Assembly: GCA_008330645.1 (NCBI GenBank) | Contig: CM017891.1 | Location: 1 to 43,160 of the forward strand | Direction: 5' to 3' | DNA from: Cafeteria roenbergensis | Taxonomy: Eukaryota > Sar > Bigyra > Bicosoecida > Cafeteriaceae | DNA length: 43,160 nt | In this document: positions 13,691-24,072 of the stretch, one piece after another | How positions within the stretch are numbered: position 1 is the stretch's first letter | Layout: each line of letters starts with the position of its first letter | The notes under the pieces: generated by a model | Database searches by the model: none | What the model saw: the letters and a program-made list of their open reading frames with translations, nothing else | What the model was told of the DNA's origin: nothing | Translations under genes and position numbers: made by a program

Positions 13691-15718
13691 TTAGTTTATA
13701 CTGAAAAGTATAAACGCACCCAGTGCTATAATATTAATTGCAATAGGTTCTACAAAAATTAAAGAATAATTATTTAATAATATATATGAAATACTAAAAA
13801 TTATTAAAAAACTTAAAGAAATTATTAATAAATAATGAAATAAAAAAGTAAAAGGAAGTCTATTCATACGTGTTGTAATATTATATAAAAGACGATATAA
13901 ACCTTCTGGACCTAAAAATTCAATAATTCCTCTATCTACTTTTTGATAAGTTTGTTTATAACCAAAATTTAAGATATTTTGATTTATTCATTCATTATAA
14001 ATTTTATCAAAAAATCATTTTTTATTTAAAAAAGTGTAAAGAATACGGAAAGTTTTATTTAATTTAATTTTTAAAAATAATGTAGTAAAATAAGTATTTA
14101 ATGTATTGTAAATTAAAAAACTAGAAAATGCTCCTAAAAAAGTAAAAATTAAAGGTAATAATTTTATTAAATTATCTAAATTTTCTAATTCTAAAAAAGT
14201 ATTATTGTCGTATAATCTTCCTATACTAGTTTGTCAGTAGTTAGATGCAAATCCAATAATGAGCTCATTAAAAAGATATCCTGCACAAAATCCTGCAATA
14301 GATAATATAATTAATGGAGCGTTCATTCAAAAACCACTTTCATGGCTTTTTTCAAAATAATTTTTAAACCCTAATGGTTTTTGTAAAAATGTACGTGCAA
14401 GTGAACGTACCGAATAAAAAGCTGTAATAAAAGCTCCTAAAATTCCTAAAGAAAATCCAAAAGAACTTTCTAAGGTTAAAAAAGAAGATCCTGCTTCTAA
14501 AATAGCATCTTTTGAAAAGAATCCTGTTAAAAAAGGAAATCCTATTAAAGATAAAGATCCTATTAATATTACTATAAAAGTAAAGTATAAAAAGTTTTTT
14601 AATCCACCGAATTTACGCATATCTTGTTCATCTTGTAAAGCATGAATTACAGACCCAGCTCCCATAAATAAAGCTGCTTTAAAAAAAGCATGGTTGGTTA
14701 AATGATAAAAAGCTATATCATAGTGGGAAACTCCACAAGCAAAAACCATATAACCTAATTGGCTACAAGTTGAATAAGCAATTACACGTTTTAAATCATT
14801 TTGAACTAATCCTATAGTCCCGGCAATAAAAGCTGTTAAACTTCCTAATATGGTAATAAGAATTCCAATATTAGGACTATATTCAAAAAGATAAAAAGTA
14901 CGACAAATTAAAAAAACTCCTGCAGTAACCATAGTTGCTGCATGAATAAGAGCAGATACTGGTGTAGGTCCTTCCATTGCATCAGGAAGTCAAGTATGTA
15001 ATCCTATTTGTGCTGATTTTCCAACAGCCCCTACAAAAAGTAATAAACTAATTAAAGAAATAGTCTCAAAAGAAAAACTTCCTATATAAGTTAAATAATG
15101 TTGCGAAAAATAGGTAGAAGAAATTTGTAATAAATCATAATCAATTGTTTTAAAAGTAGTAAAAGTTAAAAATAAACCAAGAGCAAGACCAAAATCTCCT
15201 ATTCTATTTACAATCATAGCTTTTAACGCAGCTTTATTTGCTTGTAATCTATGAAATCAAAAATTAATTAATAAATAAGAACATAAACCTACTCCTTCTC
15301 AACCCATAAACATTTGTAATAAATTATTTCCTGTAACTAAGATAAGCATAAAAAAAGTAAAAAAAGAAAGGTAGCTCATAAATCGTTGAACATGTGGATC
15401 TTCTTGCATATATTCTAAAGAATATATATGTACACATGTTGAGATACTAGATACTACTATTAGCATTAAAGCTGTTAAAGAATCAAATAAAAATATTCAT
15501 TTGACATCAAGTAAATTTGAGAATATTCAATAAAAACATTCTACATTAATTGTATTTTGTGATACAATTATTTCAGATAAAATATTAAGTGCAATACATG
15601 TTGTGATCAACATATTTATGATACTTAAAGTAAGGAGGTCTTTTTTATTAAAAAAAAAACTGAAAAAAATTAATGATAAAAAATTAAGTAAAGGTAAAAA
15701 TAATATAAGTAAATACAT
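13691..15718 (-). CDS. nad5: NADH dehydrogenase subunit 5
   Basis: Largest membrane subunit of complex I, 675 residues, usual length. It is the only gene I find on the minus strand. Recognisable are the [17 protein letters not shown] motif, [32 protein letters not shown] (spanning about 14925-15030) and [11 protein letters not shown]. Trp positions such as HTWLP and NFWF are TGA. The start is the ATG complementing 15716-15718, 101 bases from rps13, which is read the other way. The stop TAA is at 13691-13693. The frame is unbroken. Confidence 0.98.
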
Positions 15719-15819
15719 AAAAATTTTGTGTTAGGTCTTTTGTAATAAAGTATATAATATAAAACTAATTATTTGTAGTTTTTCTAAATTTTTTTTATAA
15801 AGTTTAATTATTTTTTGTG
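15719..15819. promoter_or_regulatory. Divergent spacer between nad5 and rps13
   Basis: 101 bases between two genes read away from each other, the only head-to-head junction in the genome. It is A/T rich, with TATATAATATAAA near its middle, and holds no tRNA or convincing ORF. Because nad5 needs its own minus-strand transcript, a promoter is expected here; whether it is bidirectional is inference from layout alone. Confidence 0.35.
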
Positions 15820-16122
15820 ATGTGACTTTATAAAACAAAAAAAAACCTTTTGTATAGTGATGATAATGAAATGAAAATTTCTTTAATAGAAAAACAATGG
15901 TTATTAAAAAAACCTGCTAAATCTATATTTTTAGTCTTACCATCTTTTTTTATTTTTTGTAATAAGCGTTTAAGCTTATTTCGTCTTAAACGTTCAACTC
16001 GTCGTTCTTGTAAAACAGCTATACGCTTTATACGTAGAAATCAAGGGTTTCCTGTACACGGTCAACGTACTTGTTCGAATGGAAAGACTGCAAAAAAAAA
16101 ATTATGAAAAAAAATTAATTAA
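15820..16122 (+). CDS. rps13: Ribosomal protein S13 (N-terminally degenerate)
   Basis: 100 residues against about 120 in typical S13. The C-terminal RNA-binding tail is clear: FIRRNQGFPVHGQRTCSNGKT, with GFPVHGQRT at residues 76-84, equivalent to GLPVRGQRT. The first half does not show the usual helix-hairpin region with its GIG motif. Start is taken at ATG 15820, the only in-frame ATG after a TAA at 15805; the second codon is TGA (Trp). The stop overlaps the rpl2 start as TAATG. Confidence 0.85.
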
Positions 16123-16878
16123 TGTTTTTATCTAAATTAAAATATTTAAAAAAAACAAAAACTAAGTAAAAATCAAAAATCAGGGCGTAATAATTCTGGT
16201 CGTATTACTGTACGTAGACGTGGAGGAGGGCATAAACGCTCTATTCGTATAATAAATTGAACAGGTGAATTAAAAAATTCTTTATTAATAGGAGTATCGT
16301 ATAATCCTATTAAATCGGGGATGCTTTTTCAATTTATTAATAAAGAATCAGGAGAAATCTTTTATCAGCCTGCAACTTCAAAATTTTCGTTATTAGAAGG
16401 ATTAAATTTAAATGATTCTTCTAATTCAGATCATTTTCGTGAGCCGTTAAGTAACTTTAATATTGGAGATTTTTGTAGTCATATAGGATCTTCAAAAATT
16501 AATTATATTAAAGCTTCGGGATCTGTAGGAAAAGTATTACAACGTTATACTTGAATTAAAAATTATATGTTAATTGTTTTACCTTCAGGAGAACAAAAAT
16601 TATTTTTAAAAACTCAATCCGCTGTTAAAGGGGCTAATTTAGGAAATACTAAATTATTTGAAAAATTAAAAATGGCAGGACGTTCTCGTTGATTAAGTAA
16701 ACGCCCTTCTGTACGAGGAGTTGCTATGAATCCTATAGATCATCCTCATGGAGGAGGTGAAGGAAAAACTTCGGGAGGTAGACCTTCAGTAAGTAAATGA
16801 GGTCGTTTAACTAAAAATGTTAAAACTCGTAAAACAAAACGTGCACTTTGACAAATTTTTAGTCGAAAAAAAAAATAA
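16122..16878 (+). CDS. rpl2: Ribosomal protein L2, with an apparent +1 frameshift near its start
   Basis: Peptidyl-transferase-centre protein of the large subunit. From about 16168 the frame is clearly L2: [20 protein letters not shown], then [15 protein letters not shown] near residue 207. This frame has a TAA at 16147 and no start codon between there and the conserved region. An ATG at 16122, overlapping the rps13 stop, opens the neighbouring frame for 15 codons to a TAA at 16167. Moving one base forward anywhere in 16150-16169 joins the two. The A8 run at 16148-16155 suggests one extra A; ribosomal +1 shifting is the alternative. Joined length is about 252 residues. Confidence 0.9.
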
Positions 16879-16883
16879 AGTTT

Positions 16884-17138
16884 ATGCATAAACGTTCAAA
16901 CTGAAAATTTAATTACGTTCATAAAGATTTGTATCAGTTTTTTTTTTTAAATGATAAAAATGTAATTTATAAAACACAAGCTCGAAGTAGTACTATTTTA
17001 CCTTTAATTATGAATATTAATGTAGGAGTACATGATGGTTATACTTTTTTTAAGTTAACCCCTAATGCTTCTATGGTAGGATATAAACTTGGAGAATTCG
17101 TACGTACTCGTCAAGCATTCCGTTATGGGAAAAAATAA
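16884..17138 (+). CDS. rps19: Ribosomal protein S19
   Basis: Small-subunit head protein, 84 residues, usual length. The family signature is present as TQARSSTILPLIM, then the VHDGYTFFKLTPNASMVGYKLGEFVRTR end, where MVGYKLGEF matches MVGHKLGEF. It sits between rpl2 and rps3, the bacterial S10-operon order, with 5- and 10-base spacers. Confidence 0.96.
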
Positions 17139-17148
17139 CTTTTAATTT

Positions 17149-19290
17149 ATGGGAATCAAAGGACAAAAAGTTAACCCCGTAGGATGACGTGTAGGTTTCT
17201 ATAGAAAATGAAAAACTTTATGATATGAAGAAAGTTGAAATTATGGTTTAATGTTAAATAAAACATTACGTATTAATGAATTAATGCAAAGTTTTTTATT
17301 ATATAAGCGTTTACCCGCTTTAAATTGTAATATAATGGTTGCAAATCAAGGGACAGAAAAATTTATTATTCTAGTTTATTTTTATAATTTACGAGAAGAA
17401 GAAACATCTCAAGTAAAAAAACGTCGTAAACGATTAAAAGGAGCTTCTCGTTTTCAATCTGTTCGTATTTTATGAGATTTTGAAAAAAAATATACTCGTA
17501 TAAAAAAACAAAAACGTTTAAAAATTTTTTCTGCATTAAATTCTGCAAAAAATGAAATTTTATTTAATAAAAATTTATTAAAAGATGAAAAAGTAGTTGC
17601 AAAAAGAGTTACTTATAAAGCATTATATTTTCGTACTTTTTCTAGAAGAAAATTACGTCCATTAAAAAAATATACTATTTTATCTAATACTTTTTTAAAA
17701 GATTCATCAAAAATGTTACATCAATTTTTTTTTGAAAAAAAAAAAGAACAATTATTTTTTTTTGAAAATTATTTTTTATATTTTTTTCAAAAAAAAATAA
17801 ATAGTTTTGATACTTCAATGATTACTTATTTAAAAAATTATTGATTATTATTTTTAGAATCTCCTCTATTAGCTTCTTTTTTAGCTTTAAAACATGATGA
17901 AGAATTTATTCCTGATTTTCAGCGAGCAAATACTTTAAATGAATATGATATGACATTATTTTTTTATAATAGTTTATCAATAAGTCAAGGATTAAATATG
18001 GCAGCGTTAATGAAAATTAAACAACAAAAAGAAAATATTAAAGTACTTCCAGTATTTAATGTACAAAACGTTTTACCAAAAAAAAAATTAACTTTAAAAG
18101 CTAATTATTTTCTTAAACGTTTAACAGATTTAAGTTTAATTTTACAAAAAAAGAAAGCAAAAAAAACTGCAGCAGAAATTGCTGAGGAAAATAATAAAAA
18201 AAATTGACGTTTACGTCGTGAATTAAGTTTACATCAAAAATTGATAGGGATTCGTGAATTAGCCATTCAGCGTAAATTTGTACGTTTAAAAATGCTTCCG
18301 TATAAGCAAGTATGAATGACACACTTTAATCCTGTAGTTTTTAAATTTAATAGGTTATCATTGCCTACTTTAGCAGATGCTCATTTTAGATCAAAAATTT
18401 TACGTTTATATTTAGAAAAAATTAGTTATCATATTTATTATTCTTTTCCTTATATTACTTTAGAAGGTATTAGAAAATCTATAGAACTTTCAAAAAAACG
18501 TCGCGCTGAAGCAAAAAAGAAAAAAAAAGAAGATCTTCCATTAAAAAATGTTATTTTACAAAATTTTGGTAAAGATTTACATAATAAAATTCATTTAAGT
18601 AATAAAAAATGATTTTTTTCTTTACAGCATTTACATAATTCTTTACAATTTATTTTACAATCTAAAGTGGATATTTTTTTTATTAATACTCATAGTTTAT
18701 TAAGATATAAAACAAGATTAATCCCTTTAGATGTTAAAGGTTCTATTCGTAAATTAGGGGCTGAGTATTTATGACGCCATACTAAATTACAAAAAATTAA
18801 TACAAATCGTCAATATCAAAAAGTCTTAAAAAATCCTTTTTTAATTGAACGTAGAGGAAAACGCAAAGGACCTTTTTTACGTGATTTTGTTTTATTAATT
18901 CTTATTGCTTTACTTACCCGAAATTTTAAAGTTTTATTAAAATTTATTAATTATCAAACTAAAAATATGTCTAAAACTAAAAGACAAATTCCTTTTATAC
19001 GCTTTTTAATGCGTTTAATAACAAATTTAGCCGGAAGTGTAGTTCGTGTTAAAGGACTTAGAATTCAATTTAAAGGGCGTTTTGATCGTTGAAATAGAAC
19101 AAAATCATTAGTTTTTACTAGTGGAAATATTCCTTTACAGCGTAAAGATGCTGATATAGAATATGGATCATCTCATGGTCTTGTAAAAAAAGGAGTTTAT
19201 GGTATTCGACTTTGAGTTTGATACGGTCGTTATTATCATAAATCTTATAAAAATTTATTTATAAGTTATTGATATTTTAAACGTAACTAA
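17149..19290 (+). CDS. rps3: Ribosomal protein S3, greatly enlarged
   Basis: 713 residues against about 210-240 in bacteria. The N-terminus MGIKGQKVNPVGWRVG is the canonical S3 start. The C-terminal domain is at about residues 625-695: VRVKGLRIQFKGRFDRW, NIPLQRKDADIEYG and GVYGIRLWVWYG. Between them lie about 500 residues that are rich in Lys, Phe and Asn and contain Lys-rich blocks. Codon use is the same as in neighbours and the frame is unbroken, so it is translated rather than an intron or a decaying gene. It keeps its place between rps19 and rpl16. Confidence 0.93.
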
Positions 19291-19293
19291 ATT

Positions 19294-19716
19294 ATGAAAC
19301 ATTTTCCACCAAGAAAAAAATATAAAAAAAATTTTTCTAAACATTTAAGTTTTCGTAAAACAACACAAAATAATGGTTTAGTTTATGGAAATATTGGTTT
19401 ACAAGTTGCTGAATACGGAAAAATTTCTCATTTACGCTTGAACGCTTTAAAAAAAATTTTAACTTTTTCATTACAACGTAAAGGTAAAATTTGATTACGT
19501 GTGTATCCTATGATACCTAAAACAAAAAAGCCTCTTGAAGTACGTATGGGGAAAGGAAAAGGAAATCTTAATTATTGAGAAACTACTATTTTCCCAGGAG
19601 AAGTTTTATTTGAATTAACAACTGTTGATTCTAAAATTGCTATAAATGGACTAAAACAAGTAATGAAACGTTTAGGTCTTAAATCTCGTATTATATATAA
19701 ATATGATCAACTCTAA
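19294..19716 (+). CDS. rpl16: Ribosomal protein L16
   Basis: Large-subunit protein near the peptidyl-transferase centre and A-site tRNA, 140 residues, normal. Conserved are the basic N-terminus MKHFPPRKKYKKNF, the segment RVYPMIPKTKKPLEVRMGKGKG and the end GLKQVMKRLGLKSR. It starts 3 bases after rps3 and its last 14 bases overlap the start of the next reading frame (ATG 19703). Confidence 0.97.
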
Positions 19717-20599
19717 TATTATTTTAACAAAACACCAATATACTACATTATTACCACAAAAATCATTTTTTGTACAAAAATTATTAAATAAAAAAAAAAA
19801 TTCAATTATAAAATCTCAGTTAAATAAAGCTGAATTTATTTATTCAAAATCAAAAAAGGATAGATTTAAAGAAATTTCAAAATTAACTTCTGTTAAATCT
19901 TTAAAGCCTTCTATTACAAATAAATATTTTAAAATTAAATTATTTGGGTATAAAAGATTAGTAAAATCTTTTCTTATTAAAAAAGGAAAATCAAAAAAAT
20001 TTCAAACTTTTACTTATAAATCACATATGTTTTTAAATAAAAGGTATCCACAATTTAGATTAAAAACTCATATTGAAATTTTTTTTAATCGTTATGCTTT
20101 TCCTAAGATTGCAATTGAAAAATATCCTATTTTTCGTAAACGTCGTAGTAAGCGTCCTTACCATACTTATAAGTTATTAGGAACTCATGTAGAACAAAAA
20201 TATATTTTTAATTTTTTTAAAGATCATTTACGTCAAAAACTTCAACGTAATCTTGAAACAAAATTTGAGTCAATTTTTTTAACTTTAGCTTCGAAAAAAA
20301 TAGATTTAAATAGTGTTCAACGAAAAAAAAATAAAAATATGGTTGAAAAATGATATCAGTTCCATCAAGGTCGTTTTCGTTTTTTAGCTAAAGAAAAAAA
20401 AATAAAAAGACAAGAATTTTTGATTAATCATAAAGATAAATTTGATAACCCTCAAAAATTAGCAAAATTAATTGATCCTCAATTTATTCGAAGAACAAAA
20501 ATGACACGAAAAGAATTAAAAAGATTCCGTGAACTTCGTAAACTTGAACGTAATCGTAAATCTTATCCTGAAGTGATTAGTAAACTTTTTAAAATTTAA
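19703..20599 (+). CDS. Unassigned orf298, first part of a large basic reading frame
   Basis: 298 residues, very rich in Lys, Arg and Phe, resembling the expansion segments of rps3 and rps4 in this genome. I recognise no family. The ATG at 19703 overlaps rpl16 by 14 bases. The frame ends at TAA 20597, but coding-like sequence continues directly in the +1 frame (KHPWKRCYESSK...) without a start codon, so this is probably the N-terminal part of one protein with the next feature. The basic composition and position in a ribosomal cluster suggest a ribosomal protein; this is inference. Confidence 0.7.
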
Positions 20600-22668
20600 A
20601 CATCCATGAAAAAGATGTTATGAATCATCTAAAATTTTACCTGATTTTAAAACTTTTATTATTAAAAAAACTCATCATTTTTGAAATAATACCCATGTTA
20701 TTCAAAGAAAAAATTTTGTACATCAAATTAAAACAAGAAAAGCTGATAAAAATAAAGTTCGTAAATTTAATTGATTATTAAAAGGCTATAATTTATATCT
20801 AAACGCTCGTAATGAATTTTCAACAGGACGTTATCGTTATAATACTCATGCTTTAGAAACTAAAGAATATTTAGAAGATACTTTTTTATCTAAACTTCCA
20901 TTATTAAAAAAAAATGAAGATAAATTTTGACGTACTTTAAATAAAATGCCAAGTTTACAAGCAAATTTTTTAAAATCTCGTACAGTTTTATATTATTCTC
21001 GAAAAAAAGAAACTACTCGCGAACATGAATGAGCTTTAAAATATGCTTTTAAACAAACAAATTTAGAGCGTAAAGTTTTTAATAATAGAAAAATAAAATC
21101 TTTAGTTAAACGTATCAAGATTCACCATGCAAATGCGGATAACGATGATTATATTAATATAAATAAAAATGTTTCATATGTAATGTCTCCTACAGAACCT
21201 TCTCATTATATAGGTATAGCTCCGTGAAGAAGTTCGCCTAGTGTTATTTTTGATTTACATATTGATCAAGAATTGCTTAAACATGAAAAAGATTGACGTA
21301 CTGTAGATATTTGACGAAAAGCTTATCAAGAAACTGCTAAATTATATGATATTGCTAGACCTAAATATGCTTTCTGTGTTGCTTTTACTTTTTTTAAATG
21401 AAAAAAATTAATGTTGCAACCTTCTTCGTCTTTATTAAATATGGTTGAAAAGCAAAATTTTAAAGCATCTTCTAATTTTGATATTTTATTATCAAAAATT
21501 TTTTTATTTAATACTTCTGCTTATTTATGACATGGAGCAGTAATTTATCCTACTTTCTTTCCTACTCCTATTTCTCGTAAAATGTTACATAAAACACGTC
21601 CTCATATTATGAAAAATAGAAAACTAGAACGTCATTTACAAAGAATAACATCTTTAAATCGTGATTATATTCTTCCATATACAAAATATAGAGTTAAAGA
21701 TGTCTTTACTTCAAAAAAATTTTTAAATAACTATTTAAAAAAAATAAATTATCTTTGTAATAAATATTCAAAAGTATCAAAAAGTTCTTGTTCTATAGCA
21801 ACTAGTCCTTTTACTTTAAAATTAAAAAATAAAAAAAAAAATAAAATTAATAAAGGAAAAAAAAAATATCTTAGTTATTATAAATCTAGCGAAAAACCTG
21901 TACAAACAACAAGTCGTTGAGCTGATAAAAATAGAATTTTATATGAAGATAAACAAAATTGAACTCATCAACTGTGAAAAAAAACTTTTACTAAAAATTT
22001 TATGTCTCTTTATACACTTTCTATTTCTAGCTATTTAAAAGATCCGTTATTTAGAAATTATAATTGACTTAAAAGACAACGCCAATATTATCGTCGTTTT
22101 CCGAATTTATTAAGAGGGATTTTTTTATATTATAGAGGAGGTAAAAAACGTCATTTTAAAAGAAATAAAGCAGTCATTAAAATACAAGATAAAAAAGTTT
22201 CTAAACAAGAGCCAAGCTTTGAAGAATACTTGATTTCTTCTAACTTTACTGTAGCAGAACCTTATAAATATTTAACATACTTTACAAGTACTTTTAATAA
22301 AAATCATCTTGATATTACTGCTTGACGTTTATTAGAAAAAGAGTTTTTTGCAGAGTGTTTAAAAATCAATAAAAAACCTGTGCTAAGTAATGAAAGAAAA
22401 TTTCGTTTTCAAGCAATTACTGCAAAAACTGGAAGTCATTTTATTACAGCTTTAACTATAAATAAACCTTTTTGAAATTTGACAAATTTTGAAGATTTAA
22501 AAAATAAACCTCAGATTAAAAATTTTTCTGCAGGAAAATTTTCTTATACTGGTTTTATTCGTTCAAATATTTTTTTTTAACGATTTTATTTATAATATTC
22601 CTTCATGTTTAAAAACAGCACTTCCTACTTATAGAAAAAAATTTCCTACTGTTTTTAAAAAAAAATAA
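20598..22668 (+). CDS. Continuation of the large basic reading frame, with a possible S11-like end
   Basis: Open in one frame from 20598 to TAA 22578-22580 (about 660 residues), then coding-like sequence continues +1 for 29 codons to TAA 22666-22668. There is no ATG in frame until about 20946, so it most likely continues orf298; joined, the protein would be about 988 residues. The last part has HFITALTINKPFW followed by FSAGKFSYTGFIRSN, which resembles the NNTIITLTD and SSAGxxGFKGxRKST segments of ribosomal protein S11. The central part of S11 is missing, and the tail NIPSCLKTALPTYRKK only loosely resembles its PHNGCRPPK end. Treat it as unassigned, with S11 as a weak hypothesis. Confidence 0.6.
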
Positions 22669-22717
22669 TTTTGTTTTAAATTTTCAAGTAAAAAGTTGAA
22701 CAAAAGAAAGTTTACAT

Positions 22718-23020
22718 ATGTTTGATAAAACTTTTCAATCGCGATTATCTTTTGGTATTAACAAATTAAATATTAGAATTAAAAGTTTACCTATTCAAAA
22801 AAAGATTACACGACGAACTGTTTTAACTTCGCCTCATGTAAATAAAAATGCTCAGCAACACTTAGACCAAATAAAATATTCAAAAATTTATTTATTAGAG
22901 TGTAATGAAGCGCCTGATTCAAAACAAGTTTTTTCATTAATTTGAAAATTAATTTTTTTAGATTTAAAAGCTAATAGTCTTGAATTAAAGTTTATTTCTT
23001 CTATTAAGAAAAATAAATAA
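22718..23020 (+). CDS. rps10: Ribosomal protein S10
   Basis: 100 residues, typical for S10. Residues 32-47 read RRTVLTSPHVNKNAQQ, the S10 signature (TVLRSPHVxKxSREQF), preceded by a KSLPIQKK strand corresponding to the GPIPLPTK region. Start is ATG 22718, the only ATG after an in-frame stop at 22610. The stop TAA touches tRNA-Pro with no spacer. In many mtDNAs rps10 heads the S10 block; here it sits at the end. Confidence 0.9.
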
Positions 23021-23092
23021 CGGGATATAGCGCAGTGGTAGCGCATTTGTTTTGGGAACAAAAGGTCGTGTGTTCGAATCGCACTATCCCGA
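23021..23092 (+). tRNA. trnP(ugg): tRNA-Pro(UGG)
   Basis: Acceptor CGGGATA pairs perfectly with TATCCCG, T arm GTGTG-TTCGAAT-CGCAC, anticodon loop TTTGGGA. It begins on the base after the rps10 stop and is the first of five tRNAs in a row. Confidence 0.96.
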
Positions 23093-23095
23093 TAT

Positions 23096-23167
23096 TCTCT
23101 AGTAGCTCAGTGGTAGAGCGGATGGCTGTTAACCATTAGGTCGTTGGTTCAAATCCAACCTGGGGAG
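23096..23167 (+). tRNA. trnN(guu): tRNA-Asn(GUU)
   Basis: Acceptor TCTCTAG pairs with CTGGGGA with two G-U pairs, T arm GTTGG-TTCAAAT-CCAAC, anticodon loop CTGTTAA, discriminator G. Confidence 0.95.
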
Positions 23168-23176
23168 TAATTAAAA

Positions 23177-23248
23177 GCATCCTTAGCTCAAAGGAAGAGC
23201 AGCAGCCTTCTAAGTTGACGGTTATAGGTTCGAATCCTATAGGATGTA
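23177..23248 (+). tRNA. trnR(ucu): tRNA-Arg(UCU)
   Basis: Acceptor GCATCCT pairs with AGGATGT, T arm ATAGG-TTCGAAT-CCTAT, anticodon loop CTTCTAA. It reads AGA/AGG only; no tRNA for the frequent CGU arginine codon was found. Confidence 0.95.
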
Positions 23249-23257
23249 ACTTGGTAT

Positions 23258-23340
23258 GAGGCAGTGGCTGAGTGGTTAAAGGCGGTAGACTGTAAATCTA
23301 TTGAATAATTTCTACGTTGGTTCGAATCCAACCTTCCTCA
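23258..23340 (+). tRNA. trnY(gua): tRNA-Tyr(GUA)
   Basis: Long variable arm as in bacterial-type Tyr tRNAs, T arm GTTGG-TTCGAAT-CCAAC, anticodon GTA in CTGTAAA. Acceptor GAGGCAG against CTTCCTC leaves one C-T mismatch at the fifth pair. Confidence 0.93.
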
Positions 23341-23343
23341 AAA

Positions 23344-23415
23344 GCCCGAATAGCTCAGGGGTAGAGCAGAAGACTGAAAATCTTTGTGTCGGTGGTTCAA
23401 GTCCTCCTTTGGGCA
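23344..23415 (+). tRNA. trnF(gaa): tRNA-Phe(GAA)
   Basis: Acceptor GCCCGAA pairs with TTTGGGC with one G-U pair, anticodon GAA in CTGAAAA. It lies 13 bases before nad9. Confidence 0.95.
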
Positions 23416-23428
23416 TTTTTTTTTTTTT

Positions 23429-24061
23429 ATGATAAATTATAATTATATTTTTACTGATATCTTATCACCTTTAAGTTTAAGTTTCAATAATTTTTATTTA
23501 CTGAAAAGTATTTATTATTTCTTATTATGTACTTTATTTCCAGCTCTTTTTGTAGGTCTTTCTAGAAGTGCTGAAATTTTAGTTTATAGTCCTTTAGAAA
23601 TAATACTCCCCGCTAGTGTAACATTAGCATCTTTGAGTCTTTTTCAGTTAGAAAGTCTGGTTGATATAGCATGTGCTGATTATATACAAACTCAAGAACG
23701 TTTTTTATTATTTTATCCTTTATTAAGTCATTCGTTCTCTTTACGTGTAGGTATTGTAACATTAGCTCATGATTTAGAGTGGTTATCATCACTTTGTTCC
23801 ATTTTCCCTAATGCTAATTGAGCTGAAAGGGAAGCTTGAGATATGTTTGGAGTAGGATTTTTAAGTCATCCTGATCTTCGTCGTATTTTAACTGATTATG
23901 GTTTTAAAGGACATCCGTTACGAAAAGATTTCCCCTTATTAGGGTATCTGGAGGTGTCTTTTAATAATTTAGTAGAATTTGTAGAATATTTACCTGTATC
24001 TATAAGTTTATCTCCTCGTATATTCGCCGTTACAAACGAGCTCGCATTTGCGTATTGTTAA
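23429..24061 (+). CDS. nad9: NADH dehydrogenase subunit 9 (30-kDa subunit)
   Basis: Peripheral-arm subunit of complex I on the matrix side, 210 residues. The family signature is at residues 134-141 (REAWDMFG), followed by [24 protein letters not shown], the strongly conserved end of the domain. The start is ATG 23429; an upstream TTG would run into tRNA-Phe. Trp residues in ANWAEREAW are TGA, while EWL uses TGG. Confidence 0.98.
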
Positions 24062-24072
24062 TTAAATAAATT

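Noticed and set aside
17149-19290. Intron or intronic ORF inside rps3 (also considered for rps4 and nad2)
   Set aside because: The frame and codon use are continuous across the extra sequence, and no group I or II core or maturase/endonuclease motifs were seen.
20606-20632. ATG at 20606 as the start of the second large reading frame
   Set aside because: It is in the wrong frame and meets TAA after eight codons.
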